Below are positions 8,659-16,986 of a DNA stretch of 53,522 nt, in pieces. Under the pieces are notes generated by a model. It was not told the origin of the DNA and did no database searches. It saw only the letters and a program-made list of their open reading frames with translations. Position 1 is the stretch's first letter. Each line of letters starts with the position of its first letter. The DNA lies in assembly GCA_029239875.1 (NCBI GenBank), contig JARBUD010000030.1, forward strand, positions 1 to 53,522, written 5' to 3'. Origin of the DNA: Xanthobacteraceae bacterium. Lineage in GTDB: Bacteria > Pseudomonadota > Alphaproteobacteria > Rhizobiales > Xanthobacteraceae. The position numbers and the translations under genes are program-made.

Positions 8659-9423
8659 TCAGCGGGCGAGCCAGCCGCCGTCGACCGGCACCACGGCGCC
8701 GGTGACATAGCCGGAGGCGGGGGCCGCGAGGAACAGCACGGCGGTCTTCAGGTCCTCCGGCACGCCCCAGCGGCCGGCGGGGATGCGCTCGAGGATTTGC
8801 CGGCTACGGACCTGGTCAGCGCGCAGCGCTTCCGTGTTGTCGGTCTCGATATAGCCGGGCGCGATGGCGTTGACGGTGATGCCTTTGCCGGCAAGCTCGT
8901 TGGCCATCAGCCGGGTGAGGCCGACGACGCCGTGCTTGCTGGCCGTGTAGGAGGGCACGCGGATCCCGCCCTGGAAGGAGAGCAGCGAAGCGATGTTGAC
9001 GATCCGGCCGGCGACGCCGCGGGCGATCCAGTGGCGCGCCATGGCCTGCGAGAGGAAGAACAGGCTCTTCAGGTTCACCGCCATCACCGCGTCCCAATCG
9101 GCCTCGGTGAAGTCGACGAGATCGGCGCGGCGGATGATGCCGGCATTGTTGACGAGGATGTCCGGCGCGCCGAAGCCCTCGACCAGTTCCCGCAGCATCG
9201 GCGCGAAGTCCCCGCCGGCCTCGAGATCGCGGACGATCTCGTGGAAGCGCACGCCCTGCGATTCCACCGCGTCGCGGGTCTGCGGCATGGGGCGCGAGCC
9301 GAGCCCGACGATGTCGGCGCCGGCCTCGGCGAGCGTCGTCGCCAGCGCCCGGCCGATGCCGGTGCGCGCGCCGGTGACCAGCGCGACCCTGCCGGTGAGG
9401 TCGAACAGGCCGGCAACGCTCAC
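8659..9423 (-). CDS. kduD: 2-dehydro-3-deoxy-D-gluconate 5-dehydrogenase
   Basis: This 254-residue short-chain dehydrogenase carries TGARTGIG at 17-24, NNAG at 92-95, the catalytic S146 and the Y159-x3-K163 pair (SYTASK). The body (LFDLTGRVALVTG, APGYIETDNTEALR, GRWGVPEDL) is that of KduD, which interconverts 2,5-diketo-3-deoxygluconate and 2-keto-3-deoxygluconate using NAD(H). The start is a GTG at 9423 overlapping the kduI stop as GTGA, implying translational coupling. The length matches E. coli KduD. It acts directly after KduI in breakdown of unsaturated uronates from pectin or similar polysaccharides. Confidence 0.92.
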   Translation of the reverse strand: MSVAGLFDLTGRVALVTGARTGIGRALATTLAEAGADIVGLGSRPMPQTRDAVESQGVRFHEIVRDLEAGGDFAPMLRELVEGFGAPDILVNNAGIIRRADLVDFTEADWDAVMAVNLKSLFFLSQAMARHWIARGVAGRIVNIASLLSFQGGIRVPSYTASKHGVVGLTRLMANELAGKGITVNAIAPGYIETDNTEALRADQVRSRQILERIPAGRWGVPEDLKTAVLFLAAPASGYVTGAVVPVDGGWLAR

Positions 9424-10259
9424 CTCAGCTCTCCCATCGGCACGAAATCCATGTCGGCGAAGGACTGGTTGTCGCCGGCCATCGCCCAGATGAAGGCGTA
9501 GGAGCCCGTGCCGGCGCCGGAATGGATCGACCAGGGCGGCGAGAGCACCGCCTGCTCGTTGCGCACCATGAGATGACGGGTCTCTTCCGGCCGGCCCATC
9601 AGATGCAGCACGAAGCTCTCCGCCGGCACCTCGAAGTAGAAATAGGATTCCATGCGCCGGTCGTGCGTATGCGCCGGCATGGTGTTCCACACGCTGCCGC
9701 CTTCGAGGCGGGTGAGGCCCATGACGATCTGGCAGGTCGGCAGCACGCCGGGATGCAGATATTTGAAGATGGTGCGCTTGTTGGAGGTCTCCAGCGCGCC
9801 CATCGGCTGCGGCGAGGCCTCATCCTGCCGCACCACCCGGCTCGGATGGCGGATATGGGCCGGGGCGGAATTGGCGTAGAGGCGGGCGGGGCGCGACGGA
9901 TCGACATTCGCGAAGGTGACATCCCGCGCGCCCATGCCGAGATAGAGCGCCTCCTGCGGCGCGACGGTGAAGCTCTCGCCATCCGCCGTCACCTTCAGCG
10001 GGCCGGCGCCGATATTGATGCCGCCGAGCTCGCGCCGCTCGAGGAAGAATTCGGACCCCGCGACCTTGGCGAGCGCCGCGTCGAAGGCGAGCGGCGCCGC
10101 CGCCGACGCGATGCCGAGCACCATCATGCGGTCATAGTGGGAATAGGTGGCGCGGATGCCGCCCTCGTCGAATACCGTATCGATGAGGAAATGCCGGCGC
10201 AGCCCGGCAGTATCGAGTGCCTCGGCCTGATCGGGATGGATGGCGTGGCGGATGTCCAT
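9420..10259 (-). CDS. kduI: 5-dehydro-4-deoxy-D-glucuronate isomerase
   Basis: This 279-residue cupin-fold isomerase has the hallmark motif HTHDRRMESYFYF; the metal ligands are H197, H199, E204 and H246, at the spacing known from E. coli KduI. It isomerises 5-keto-4-deoxyuronate to 2,5-diketo-3-deoxygluconate in the cytoplasm, feeding KduD. The ATG at 10259 gives a start (MDIRHAIHPD) matching family members. It is 65 bp downstream of the GntR gene and overlaps kduD. No pectate or uronate lyase is present in the window, so the unsaturated uronate must come from enzymes encoded elsewhere. Confidence 0.94.
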   Translation of the reverse strand: MDIRHAIHPDQAEALDTAGLRRHFLIDTVFDEGGIRATYSHYDRMMVLGIASAAAPLAFDAALAKVAGSEFFLERRELGGINIGAGPLKVTADGESFTVAPQEALYLGMGARDVTFANVDPSRPARLYANSAPAHIRHPSRVVRQDEASPQPMGALETSNKRTIFKYLHPGVLPTCQIVMGLTRLEGGSVWNTMPAHTHDRRMESYFYFEVPAESFVLHLMGRPEETRHLMVRNEQAVLSPPWSIHSGAGTGSYAFIWAMAGDNQSFADMDFVPMGELR

Positions 10260-10324
10260 GGGCTCTCTCCCTGAGCGTGGCGGGGCCGTTGTCCGGCCTC
10301 CTTGGAGGTGGGCTGACGGGGGCG

Positions 10325-11002
10325 TCAGATGAACAGGTCGGAATGGTCGGCGCGCACCTGCGGCAGGGCTCTCAGGATCTCCGACAGATGCGTCTTCAGC
10401 TCGGCCTCGGCGCGATCGGGCTCGCGGGCGTCGATAGCGGCGAGAATGGCGCGATGCTGCTCGACGAGCCGCGGCAGCGCCGTCGCCGAGGGCAAAGTGA
10501 GGTGGCATACCCGGTCCATATGCGCCTTGATGTCGTCGATCACCGACCAGGCGGTCGGGCAGCCGGCTCCCTCGGCCAGCGCCATATGGAAGCGCTCGTC
10601 GGCGCGCTGGAACTCGTAATGCGCGCCGGCCTCGGCGGCGGCGGCCTGGGCGTCGAGATAGAAGTCGATGCGGGTGCGGATCCGCGCGTCGAAGCGCTCG
10701 CAGGCGCGGCGCACGATGCCCGCCTCCAGCGTCTCGCGGATGAAGCGGGCCTCCAGCATGCGGTCGAGCGAGATCTTGACCACGAAGGTGCCGCGCCGCG
10801 GCAGGATCTCGACCAGTCCGGCGCGGGCGAGCGCGATGAAGGCCTCGCGCACCGGCTGGCGGGAGACCTTGTAGCGCTCGGCGATCTCCTGCTCGGAGAG
10901 CGGCGCGCCGGGCGTGATCTCCAGCGTGATGATCGCCTTGCGGATTTCGCGCTCGATGCGGCGTGCGCTCGATTCCGCGACGTCGCCGGTCTCCACGTTC
11001 AC
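10325..11002 (-). CDS. GntR family regulator, FCD (FadR) subfamily
   Basis: This 225-residue regulator has an N-terminal winged helix (LSEQEIAERYKVSRQPVREA at about residues 35-54, then RRGTFV) and a C-terminal FCD ligand-binding domain. In FCD proteins, Asp and His residues from segments such as RADERFHMALAEGAG and LVEQHRAIL bind a metal ion that holds a carboxylate effector. The start is a GTG at 11002, supported by a strong AAGGAGGAG eight bases upstream. It heads the kduI-kduD-lactonase-udh operon and diverges from the hydratase/TRAP operon, so it probably represses both in response to a uronate-derived acid. It resembles UxuR/KdgR-like regulators. Confidence 0.9.
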   Translation of the reverse strand: MNVETGDVAESSARRIEREIRKAIITLEITPGAPLSEQEIAERYKVSRQPVREAFIALARAGLVEILPRRGTFVVKISLDRMLEARFIRETLEAGIVRRACERFDARIRTRIDFYLDAQAAAAEAGAHYEFQRADERFHMALAEGAGCPTAWSVIDDIKAHMDRVCHLTLPSATALPRLVEQHRAILAAIDAREPDRAEAELKTHLSEILRALPQVRADHSDLFI

Positions 11003-11046
11003 TCGGCTGCTCCTCCTTGGGGTCGGCTTCGATTGCTGCTTGACGG

Positions 11047-11077
11047 TCTACCATACTAGAGGCAGTATCTACCATAC
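11047..11077. promoter_or_regulatory. tandem operator candidates in the divergent uronate promoter
   Basis: The 10-bp sequence TCTACCATAC occurs at 11047-11056 and again, exactly, at 11068-11077. The copies are 21 bp apart, two turns of the helix, so a regulator would sit on the same face at both. They lie in the 107-bp gap between the GntR gene and the divergent hydratase gene, 33-63 bp from the latter's ATG. On the other strand they read GTATGGTAGA, compatible with FCD-GntR half-sites rich in TGGT. Confidence 0.6.
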
Positions 11078-11109
11078 CAAAAACGAAGAAAGGCGATGGG
11101 GAGACTTGA

Positions 11110-11901
11110 ATGCCCGGCACGGCAGAGCAATTCATCGCCGCGCGACGTGAGGCGCGCCCATTGGCTGCGTTTCCCGGATTGCTGCCGCCGGACCTCGCCT
11201 CGGCCTATGCGGTGCAGGAAGAGGTGCTGCGGCTGACGCCTCGCCGCCTCGCCGGCTGGAAGGTGGCGGGCATCCCGCAATTCTTCCGAGACCGCTACGA
11301 CGCGCCGCGCCTTGTCGGGCCGGTCTTCGCCGATGTCGTGTGCCGGGTGGCGGACGGCGCCGATGCCGACGTCTTCGTCCATGAGGGCGGCTTCGCCGCC
11401 GTCGAGGCGGAGTTCGTGGTGCGGCTCCTCGCCGACGCGCCGAAGGGCCCGGTCGCCGCGGCGGACATCCCCGCCTTCACCAGCCTGCATGCCGGCGCGG
11501 AGATCGCCTCCAGCCCGCTCGCCAGCATCAACGATCTCGGTCCCGGCGCGGTGATCGCCGATCACGGCAACAATGCCGGCGCGCTTGTCGGCCCGGCGAT
11601 CCCGCCGGAGGCGCAGGGCGACTGGGAGCACCTGGCGTCGCGCACCTTCGTCGAGGGCAAGCTGGTCGGGGAGGGCAGCGCCGCCCGCGTCGCCGGCGGG
11701 CCTTATGAATCCGTCGCCTTCCTCATCGCGCAGCTCGCCACGCGCGGCCGTATGCTCAAGGCCGGCGACGTCGTGCTGACCGGCATGACCACCGGCGTGC
11801 ACGACGTGCGCATCGGCGGGGAGGCCCGCATCGAATTTCCCGGCATCGGCGGCTTCGGCATCCGCGTCCATGCCCGCAGCCCGGAGCGTGTCGCCGCCTG
11901 A
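11110..11901 (+). CDS. 2-keto-4-pentenoate hydratase/FAH-like protein
   Basis: This 263-residue protein belongs to the MhpD/fumarylacetoacetate hydrolase-like superfamily. It shows the N-terminal helical part with SAYAVQEEVL, GWKVAGI, and the core with VEAEFVVRL, INDLGPGAVIADHGNNAGALVG and VVLTGMTTGVHDV. These regions hold the acidic residues that bind Mg2+ in the family. The ATG follows GGGGAGACTTGA. It opens the plus operon and shares the divergent control region with the uronate regulator. In this context it may hydrate or dehydrate a 2-keto-deoxy acid from uronate breakdown rather than an aromatic ring-cleavage product; that substrate is inference. Confidence 0.8.
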   Translation: MPGTAEQFIAARREARPLAAFPGLLPPDLASAYAVQEEVLRLTPRRLAGWKVAGIPQFFRDRYDAPRLVGPVFADVVCRVADGADADVFVHEGGFAAVEAEFVVRLLADAPKGPVAAADIPAFTSLHAGAEIASSPLASINDLGPGAVIADHGNNAGALVGPAIPPEAQGDWEHLASRTFVEGKLVGEGSAARVAGGPYESVAFLIAQLATRGRMLKAGDVVLTGMTTGVHDVRIGGEARIEFPGIGGFGIRVHARSPERVAA

Positions 11902-11984
11902 AATCTGACTTCCGCGCCGCGAGGCGCACAACGGCAATGACGGCAGCAAATGCCGCTTGTGACCCCTAGGAGAGGATCCGCCCC

Positions 11985-12968
11985 ATGAATCTCGCACGCA
12001 CGATCTGCGTCGCCGGCGCGCTCGCGCTCGCCCCTCTTGCCTTTGTCCCCGCGGCGAGCGCGCAAACGGTGCTGCGCTCCGCCGACATACATCCCGACGG
12101 CTACCCGACGGTCGAGGCGGTCATCTATATGGGCCAGCTGGTCAAGGAGCGGACCGGCGGGCGCCTCGACATCAAGGTCTTCAACAACGCCTCGCTCGGC
12201 AGCGAGAAGGACACGATCGAGCAGACTCGCTTCGGCGTCATCGACATGAACCGCGTCAACACCGCGCCGTTCAACAACCTCGTGCCGCAGACCCAGGTGC
12301 TCGGCCTGCCCTTCCTGTTCCGCTCCGTCGACCACATGCACAAGGTGGTGGACGGGCCGATCGGCGACGAGATCCTCGCCGCCTTCGAGCCGCACGGCCT
12401 CGTCGGCCTCGCCTTCTACGATTCCGGCGCCCGCAACTTCTACACCACGCGCAAGCCGATCAAGTCGGCCGCCGATCTCAAGGGCATGAAGATCCGGGTG
12501 CAGCAGTCCGACCTGTGGATCGCCATGATGAAGGCGTTCGGCGCCAATGCGACGCCGATGCCGTTCGGCGAGGTCTATTCGTCGCTGGAGACCGGCGTGG
12601 TCGACGGCGCCGAGAACAACTGGCCTTCCTATGAATCCTCGCGCCATTTCGAGGTGGCGAAGAACTACACGCTCACCGAGCACTCGCTGGCGCCGGAGGC
12701 GCTGGTGATCTCCAAGATCAGCTGGGACAAGCTCTCGCCCGAGGACCAGAAGATCGTCCGCCAGGCCGCCAAGGACTCGGTGGTCAAGATGCGCGAATTG
12801 TGGTCGGCCCGCGAGAAGGCGTCCGAGGACAAGGTTCGCGCCGCCGGCGTCAACGTCATCACCGTCGACAAGGAGCCGTTCATCGCGGCGATGAAGCCAG
12901 TCTATGACAGCTTCGTCAGCGATCCGAAGATGAAGGATCTGGTGGCCCGCATCCAGGCGGTGAAATGA
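11985..12968 (+). CDS. dctP: TRAP transporter substrate-binding protein, DctP family
   Basis: This 327-residue periplasmic protein has a cleavable signal peptide (to about ASAQ, residue 27) and typical DctP segments: HPDGYPTVEAVIYMGQLVKE, FNNASLGSEKDTIEQ, KGMKIRVQQSDLWIAMM and MPFGEVYSSLETGVVDGAEN. The conserved Arg in KIRVQQS normally salt-bridges the carboxylate of the ligand. AGGAGAGGA precedes the ATG. The gene overlaps dctQ by ATGA. It delivers a solute to the DctQM permease; given the neighbouring udh, kduI and kduD, a uronate such as galacturonate or glucuronate is the most likely ligand. Confidence 0.92.
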   Translation: MNLARTICVAGALALAPLAFVPAASAQTVLRSADIHPDGYPTVEAVIYMGQLVKERTGGRLDIKVFNNASLGSEKDTIEQTRFGVIDMNRVNTAPFNNLVPQTQVLGLPFLFRSVDHMHKVVDGPIGDEILAAFEPHGLVGLAFYDSGARNFYTTRKPIKSAADLKGMKIRVQQSDLWIAMMKAFGANATPMPFGEVYSSLETGVVDGAENNWPSYESSRHFEVAKNYTLTEHSLAPEALVISKISWDKLSPEDQKIVRQAAKDSVVKMRELWSAREKASEDKVRAAGVNVITVDKEPFIAAMKPVYDSFVSDPKMKDLVARIQAVK

Positions 12969-13576
12969 ACGCGCCGCTGAATCCGGCCAAGGCCGGCTGG
13001 CCCGCTCCCGCCGCCGGTGACGGGCAGGCCGCGCCGAACAGGGAGGCGCGGCACGGGATGGGCGCGCTGCGAAGGATCCGCCGGGTGCTGGGGTTCCTGT
13101 CCACCGTGTCGCTGTGGATCGCCGGCATCCTCCTGGTGGTGATGACCGCGGCGGTCGGCTGGCAGGTGTTCGGCCGCTACGTCCTCAACGACACGCCGAA
13201 CTGGGCCGAGCCGCTGTCGCTGCAGTTCATGAGCTGGTTCATCCTCCTCGGCGCCGCCGTCGGGGTGCGCGACAGCGTGCATCTGGGGCTCGACCTGCTC
13301 CACCACGTCGCGCCGGGTTGGGCGCGGAAGGCGATGGATGTGGCGAGCCTCGCCCTCGTGGCGCTCTTCGGCTTCGCCATGGCGTGGTACGGGGCCAAGC
13401 TCGCCATCGGCACCTGGACCGCGACCATCCCCGTGCTCGGCTGGCCGGGCGGCGTCGACTTCTTCCCGCTGGTGCTGGGCGGCGTGCTCATCGGCCTGTT
13501 CGCGCTCGAACGCCTCGTCGACACGCTGATCGGCGTCGAGGTCGCCGCCGACACCGCCACTCCGGAGCTGGTGTGA
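12965..13576 (+). CDS. dctQ: TRAP transporter small permease, DctQ family
   Basis: This 203-residue inner-membrane protein has four predicted membrane segments (for example SLWIAGILLVVMTAAVGWQV, FMSWFILLGAAVGV, VASLALVALFGFAMAW and LVLGGVLIGLFALE) and the family motif RYVLNDTPNWAEPLSLQFM. Residues 1-35 form a long polar N-terminus. It pairs with DctM to make the sodium-coupled permease. It is coupled to both neighbours: its ATG overlaps the dctP stop and its TGA shares a base with the dctM ATG. Confidence 0.9.
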   Translation: MNAPLNPAKAGWPAPAAGDGQAAPNREARHGMGALRRIRRVLGFLSTVSLWIAGILLVVMTAAVGWQVFGRYVLNDTPNWAEPLSLQFMSWFILLGAAVGVRDSVHLGLDLLHHVAPGWARKAMDVASLALVALFGFAMAWYGAKLAIGTWTATIPVLGWPGGVDFFPLVLGGVLIGLFALERLVDTLIGVEVAADTATPELV

Positions 13577-14856
13577 TGGAACATCTCATCCTGTTCGGCA
13601 GCTTCGTCCTGCTGATGGCGATCGGCACCCCCATCGCCTTCTGCCTCGGCATTTCCTCGCTGGCGACGGTCCTCTATCTCGGCCTGCCGCCCATCGTGGT
13701 GTTCCAGCAGCTGAATTCCGGCATCAACGTCTTCGCCATGATGGCGATACCGTTCTTCATCTTCGCCGGCGACCTGATGGTGCGCGGCGGCATCGCGCTC
13801 AGGCTCATCCGCTTCGCCGCCGGGCTCGTCGGCCATCTGCGTGGCGGGCTGGGGCAGGTGAACATCGTCGCCTCGACGCTGTTCGGCGGCATCTCCGGCT
13901 CGGCGGTGGCCGATGCCTCGGCGGTCGGCGGGCTGATGATCCCGCAAATGGCCAAGCGCGGCTATGATCGCGACTATGCGGTCAATGTCACGGTGAATGC
14001 GGCGATCATCGCGCTGATGATCCCGCCCTCGCACAACATGATCCTCTATTCCATCGCCGCCGGCGGCAATGTGTCGGTGGCCGACCTGTTCACCGCCGGC
14101 ATCGTGCCGGGCCTGCTGCTCGCCCTGGCGCTGATGGTCACCGCCTGGTGGGTGGCGCGCCGCCGCGGCTACCCGTCCGAGCCGTTCCCCGGCTTCGCGC
14201 GGCTGGGCTTCTTCTTCCTCTCCTCGCTGCCGGGGCTCCTGCTCATCGCCATCATCTTCGGCGGCGTGCGCTCGGGCATCTTCACCGCCACCGAAAGCTC
14301 CTGCATCGCGGTGCTCTACGCGCTCGCCGTCGCGGTGCTGGTCTATCGCGAGCTCGACTGGAGCGGCTTCGTCGAGGCGACGCTCGGCGCGGTGCGCACC
14401 ACGGCCATGGTGCTGCTGGTCATCGGCGCCGCGGCGTCGTTCGGCTGGCTGATGTCTTACCTCCAGGTGCAGCAATCGGCGATCGGGCTGATCCGCTCGA
14501 TCTCCGAAGACCCGATCATGGTGCTGCTGCTGATCAACCTCGTGCTGCTGTTCCTCGGCACCTTCATGGACATGGCGCCGATGGTGATCATCTGCACGCC
14601 GGTGCTCCTGCCGGTGGTGAAGGCCTTCGGCATCGACCCCGTGCATTTCGGCGTGGTGATGATCCTCAATGCCGGCATCGGGCTGAACACCCCGCCAGTG
14701 GGTACGGTGCTGTTCGTCGGCTGCGCGGTCGGCGGCATCTCGATCCGGCAGGCGATGCGCACCATCTGGCCGTTCTTCGGCGCCAGCGTCGCGGTGCTGC
14801 TGCTCGTCACCTATGTGCCGGCGCTGTCGCTCTGGTTGCCGGCTCAGTTCCGCTGA
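13576..14856 (+). CDS. dctM: TRAP transporter large permease, DctM family
   Basis: This 426-residue polytopic membrane protein is the DctM transport subunit. Family hallmarks are FAMMAIPFFIFAGDLMVRGG, FGGISGSAVADASAVGGLMIPQM, NAAIIALMIPPSHNMILYS and NAGIGLNTPPVGTVLF, which line the sodium and substrate sites. The ATG at 13576 overlaps the dctQ stop as TGATG. It is the last gene of the hydratase-dctPQM operon; the next gene starts 107 bp on with its own ribosome-binding site. The length is normal for the family. Confidence 0.93.
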   Translation: MEHLILFGSFVLLMAIGTPIAFCLGISSLATVLYLGLPPIVVFQQLNSGINVFAMMAIPFFIFAGDLMVRGGIALRLIRFAAGLVGHLRGGLGQVNIVASTLFGGISGSAVADASAVGGLMIPQMAKRGYDRDYAVNVTVNAAIIALMIPPSHNMILYSIAAGGNVSVADLFTAGIVPGLLLALALMVTAWWVARRRGYPSEPFPGFARLGFFFLSSLPGLLLIAIIFGGVRSGIFTATESSCIAVLYALAVAVLVYRELDWSGFVEATLGAVRTTAMVLLVIGAAASFGWLMSYLQVQQSAIGLIRSISEDPIMVLLLINLVLLFLGTFMDMAPMVIICTPVLLPVVKAFGIDPVHFGVVMILNAGIGLNTPPVGTVLFVGCAVGGISIRQAMRTIWPFFGASVAVLLLVTYVPALSLWLPAQFR

Positions 14857-14963
14857 ACGGAACCCGGTACCCGGCCGCCCCGCCTGTGCGGTCCCGCCTT
14901 GCCGGGCGGTGGCGGATCGGCCATTGTTGCCTGAGCCTGAATGGCGCGTGAGGGGCTGGACCC

Positions 14964-15986
14964 GTGACGGACGAGACGGCAGGACGCCTCGCTCAGCTCG
15001 ACGCGTTGAGCGTCGATGTCATCACTGACAATGTCAGCGACACCTATGTCAGTAAGACCCTGTTCGCCGTCTCCGAGTTCACCAATGTGGTGAATGCCGG
15101 CGCCCAGGTCGTCTCCGGCGAGACGCTGCTGGTCGCCAATCTCGGCTACGGCCTGCTGCTCCGCTCGAAGATCGACGGGGTCGAGCACACGCTCCTGTTC
15201 GACGCCGGTCCGGAAGGCGCGATCTTCCTGCGCAACTGCAGGAACCTGGCGCTCGACCTCGGCGCGGTGGAGGCGATCGCCGTCAGCCACGGCCATTGGG
15301 ATCACATGGGCGCATTGCCGGAGGCGATCCCCGCCATCAGGGCGGGCCGGCCCTCCCTGGAGATCCACGTCAATCCCGGCATGTTCAACGAGCGGGGCGT
15401 GCTGCTGAAGAGCGGTGCCGTCATTCCGGTTGCCAACGTGCCCACGCCGGCCGAGATGGAGGCGGCGGGCGCCGACGTGGTGAACGACGGCGCGTCCCGC
15501 CTGCTGCTCGACGCCCATTTCTACTACAGCGGCGAGATTCCCCGCGTCAGCGCCTTCGAGAAGGGCCGCACCGATCATCTCTGCCGGTCGGGCCCGAACG
15601 ATGCCTGGCGTCCGGACCCCTTCCTCATGGACGAGCGCATGCTGGCCGCCCATGTGCGCGGTCTCGGCCTCATCGTCTTCAGCGCCTGCTCCCATGCAGG
15701 CATCGTGAATGTCTGCACCGACGTGCAGAGGCTCTTCCCCGGCGTGCCGATCCACGCCGTCATGGGCGGCCTGCATCTGGGCGGCGTGATGGAGAGGGTC
15801 ATCCCGGAGACCGTGGAGGGCCTGCGGCCCTTCGATATCCGTTACATGATCACCGGCCATTGCACGGGCTGGCGCGCGCTGCACGCGCTGGCGGACGCTT
15901 ATGGCGAACGGGTCAGCCAGTCCGCCATCGGCACCAGCTATGTGTTCGCGGCGCAGCCTGCCGGCGACGCCGAGCCGGAAGGCTGA
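14964..15986 (+). CDS. metallo-beta-lactamase-fold hydrolase (DHPS-like, COG1237)
   Basis: This 340-residue protein has the metal motif HGHWDH (H109, H111, D113, H114) and further candidate ligands in FSACSHAGIVN, GGLHLGG and GHCTGWRA. The layout fits the COG1237 branch named after the methanogen dihydropterin synthase; bacterial members have no settled substrate. The start is a GTG at 14964 preceded by GAGGGG. It is translationally coupled by TGATG to a CobW-type metallochaperone, suggesting that this enzyme may be the metal client. It could act on a pterin, folate-like or other small molecule. Confidence 0.8.
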   Translation: MTDETAGRLAQLDALSVDVITDNVSDTYVSKTLFAVSEFTNVVNAGAQVVSGETLLVANLGYGLLLRSKIDGVEHTLLFDAGPEGAIFLRNCRNLALDLGAVEAIAVSHGHWDHMGALPEAIPAIRAGRPSLEIHVNPGMFNERGVLLKSGAVIPVANVPTPAEMEAAGADVVNDGASRLLLDAHFYYSGEIPRVSAFEKGRTDHLCRSGPNDAWRPDPFLMDERMLAAHVRGLGLIVFSACSHAGIVNVCTDVQRLFPGVPIHAVMGGLHLGGVMERVIPETVEGLRPFDIRYMITGHCTGWRALHALADAYGERVSQSAIGTSYVFAAQPAGDAEPEG

Positions 15987-16960
15987 TGCTCTCCGCGCCG
16001 AGGACATTCCGCGCCCCGGTCCGCGCGCCCGGCATGCGGACGCCGGTGACGGTGATCACCGGCTTTCTCGGCAGCGGCAAGACCACCCTCGTGAACCACA
16101 TCCTCGCCAACCGGCAGGGGCTGCGCGCGGCCGTGCTGGTCAACGACCTCGGCGACATCAACATCGATGCGGCGCTGATCACCTCGACCGAGGGCGGCGT
16201 GGTGGAGCTGTCCAATGGCTGCATCTGCTGCTCGCTGAACGGCGACCTGATGGACGGCCTCGTACAGGCCCTCGAGCGGCCGCAGCTGGTCGATCTGCTC
16301 ATCATCGAGACGTCCGGAGTCGCCGACCCGCTGCCGGTGGCGTCGACGGTGCTCGGCGCGCCCTTCCGGGACGCGCTGCGGCTCGATGGCATCATCGCCG
16401 TGGCCGATGCCGACGAGTTCGGCCGCGGCTTCTCCGACAACGAGACCGCCCGCAGCCAGATCGCCCATGCCGATATGGTGCTTCTGAACAAATGCGACCT
16501 GGCACCGCCGCAGCGCGTGGCGGAGATCGCCCGGGAAATACGAGGCTTGAGCCCGCGGGCGCGGATCATCGAGACGGTGCGAAGCGCGGCGCCGTTGGCC
16601 GCCATCTTGGATATCCACGCCTTCGCCGAGGGGCAGAGCTTCGCCGCCTGGTATGAGCCGGCGTCGTCCCGGCGGGTGGAGGAGGCGGGCTTTTCCTCGC
16701 TTTCCTATGAAAGCGTGCGGCCCTTTTCGCTGCCGCGCTTCCAGGACTTTCTCGACACGGCCCGGCCTCCCGGCCTGTTCCGCGCCAAGGGCCTCCTGTC
16801 CATCGCGGACACGGGGAAGCGCTACCTGTTCCACCTCGTGGGTGAGCGGTTCACGCTGGAGCCTTCCGAGGCCGCGGTGGAAGGCAACCGGCTCGTGCTC
16901 ATCGGCCGTGAGCTGGATGCCGCGCGCTTGCAGGCGGCGCTCGACGCCTGCCTCGCCTGA
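15986..16960 (+). CDS. CobW/COG0523 family GTP-binding metallochaperone
   Basis: This 324-residue G3E-family GTPase shows the Walker A loop GFLGSGKT at 26-33, the metal-binding CxCC motif (GCICCSL, C79, C81, C82), the switch region ETSGVADPLPV and the NKCD guanine-specificity motif. A CobW C-terminal domain follows (residues about 235-320). It lacks the long His-rich stretch of some members. Family members deliver zinc, cobalt or other metals to target enzymes at the cost of GTP. The ATG overlaps the stop of the metal-dependent hydrolase upstream. No Zur-like site is evident. It converges on the ROK kinase gene, 26 bp away. Confidence 0.9.
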   Translation: MLSAPRTFRAPVRAPGMRTPVTVITGFLGSGKTTLVNHILANRQGLRAAVLVNDLGDINIDAALITSTEGGVVELSNGCICCSLNGDLMDGLVQALERPQLVDLLIIETSGVADPLPVASTVLGAPFRDALRLDGIIAVADADEFGRGFSDNETARSQIAHADMVLLNKCDLAPPQRVAEIAREIRGLSPRARIIETVRSAAPLAAILDIHAFAEGQSFAAWYEPASSRRVEEAGFSSLSYESVRPFSLPRFQDFLDTARPPGLFRAKGLLSIADTGKRYLFHLVGERFTLEPSEAAVEGNRLVLIGRELDAARLQAALDACLA

Positions 16961-16986
16961 CGGCTTTTCCTACACAGCGGTAGGCG

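Noticed and set aside
8649..8708. Upstream extension of the SMP-30 gene (7752-8648) into kduD
   Set aside because: The added residues do not match the family, and the ATG at 8648 gives the normal N-terminus and spacing to the kduD stop.
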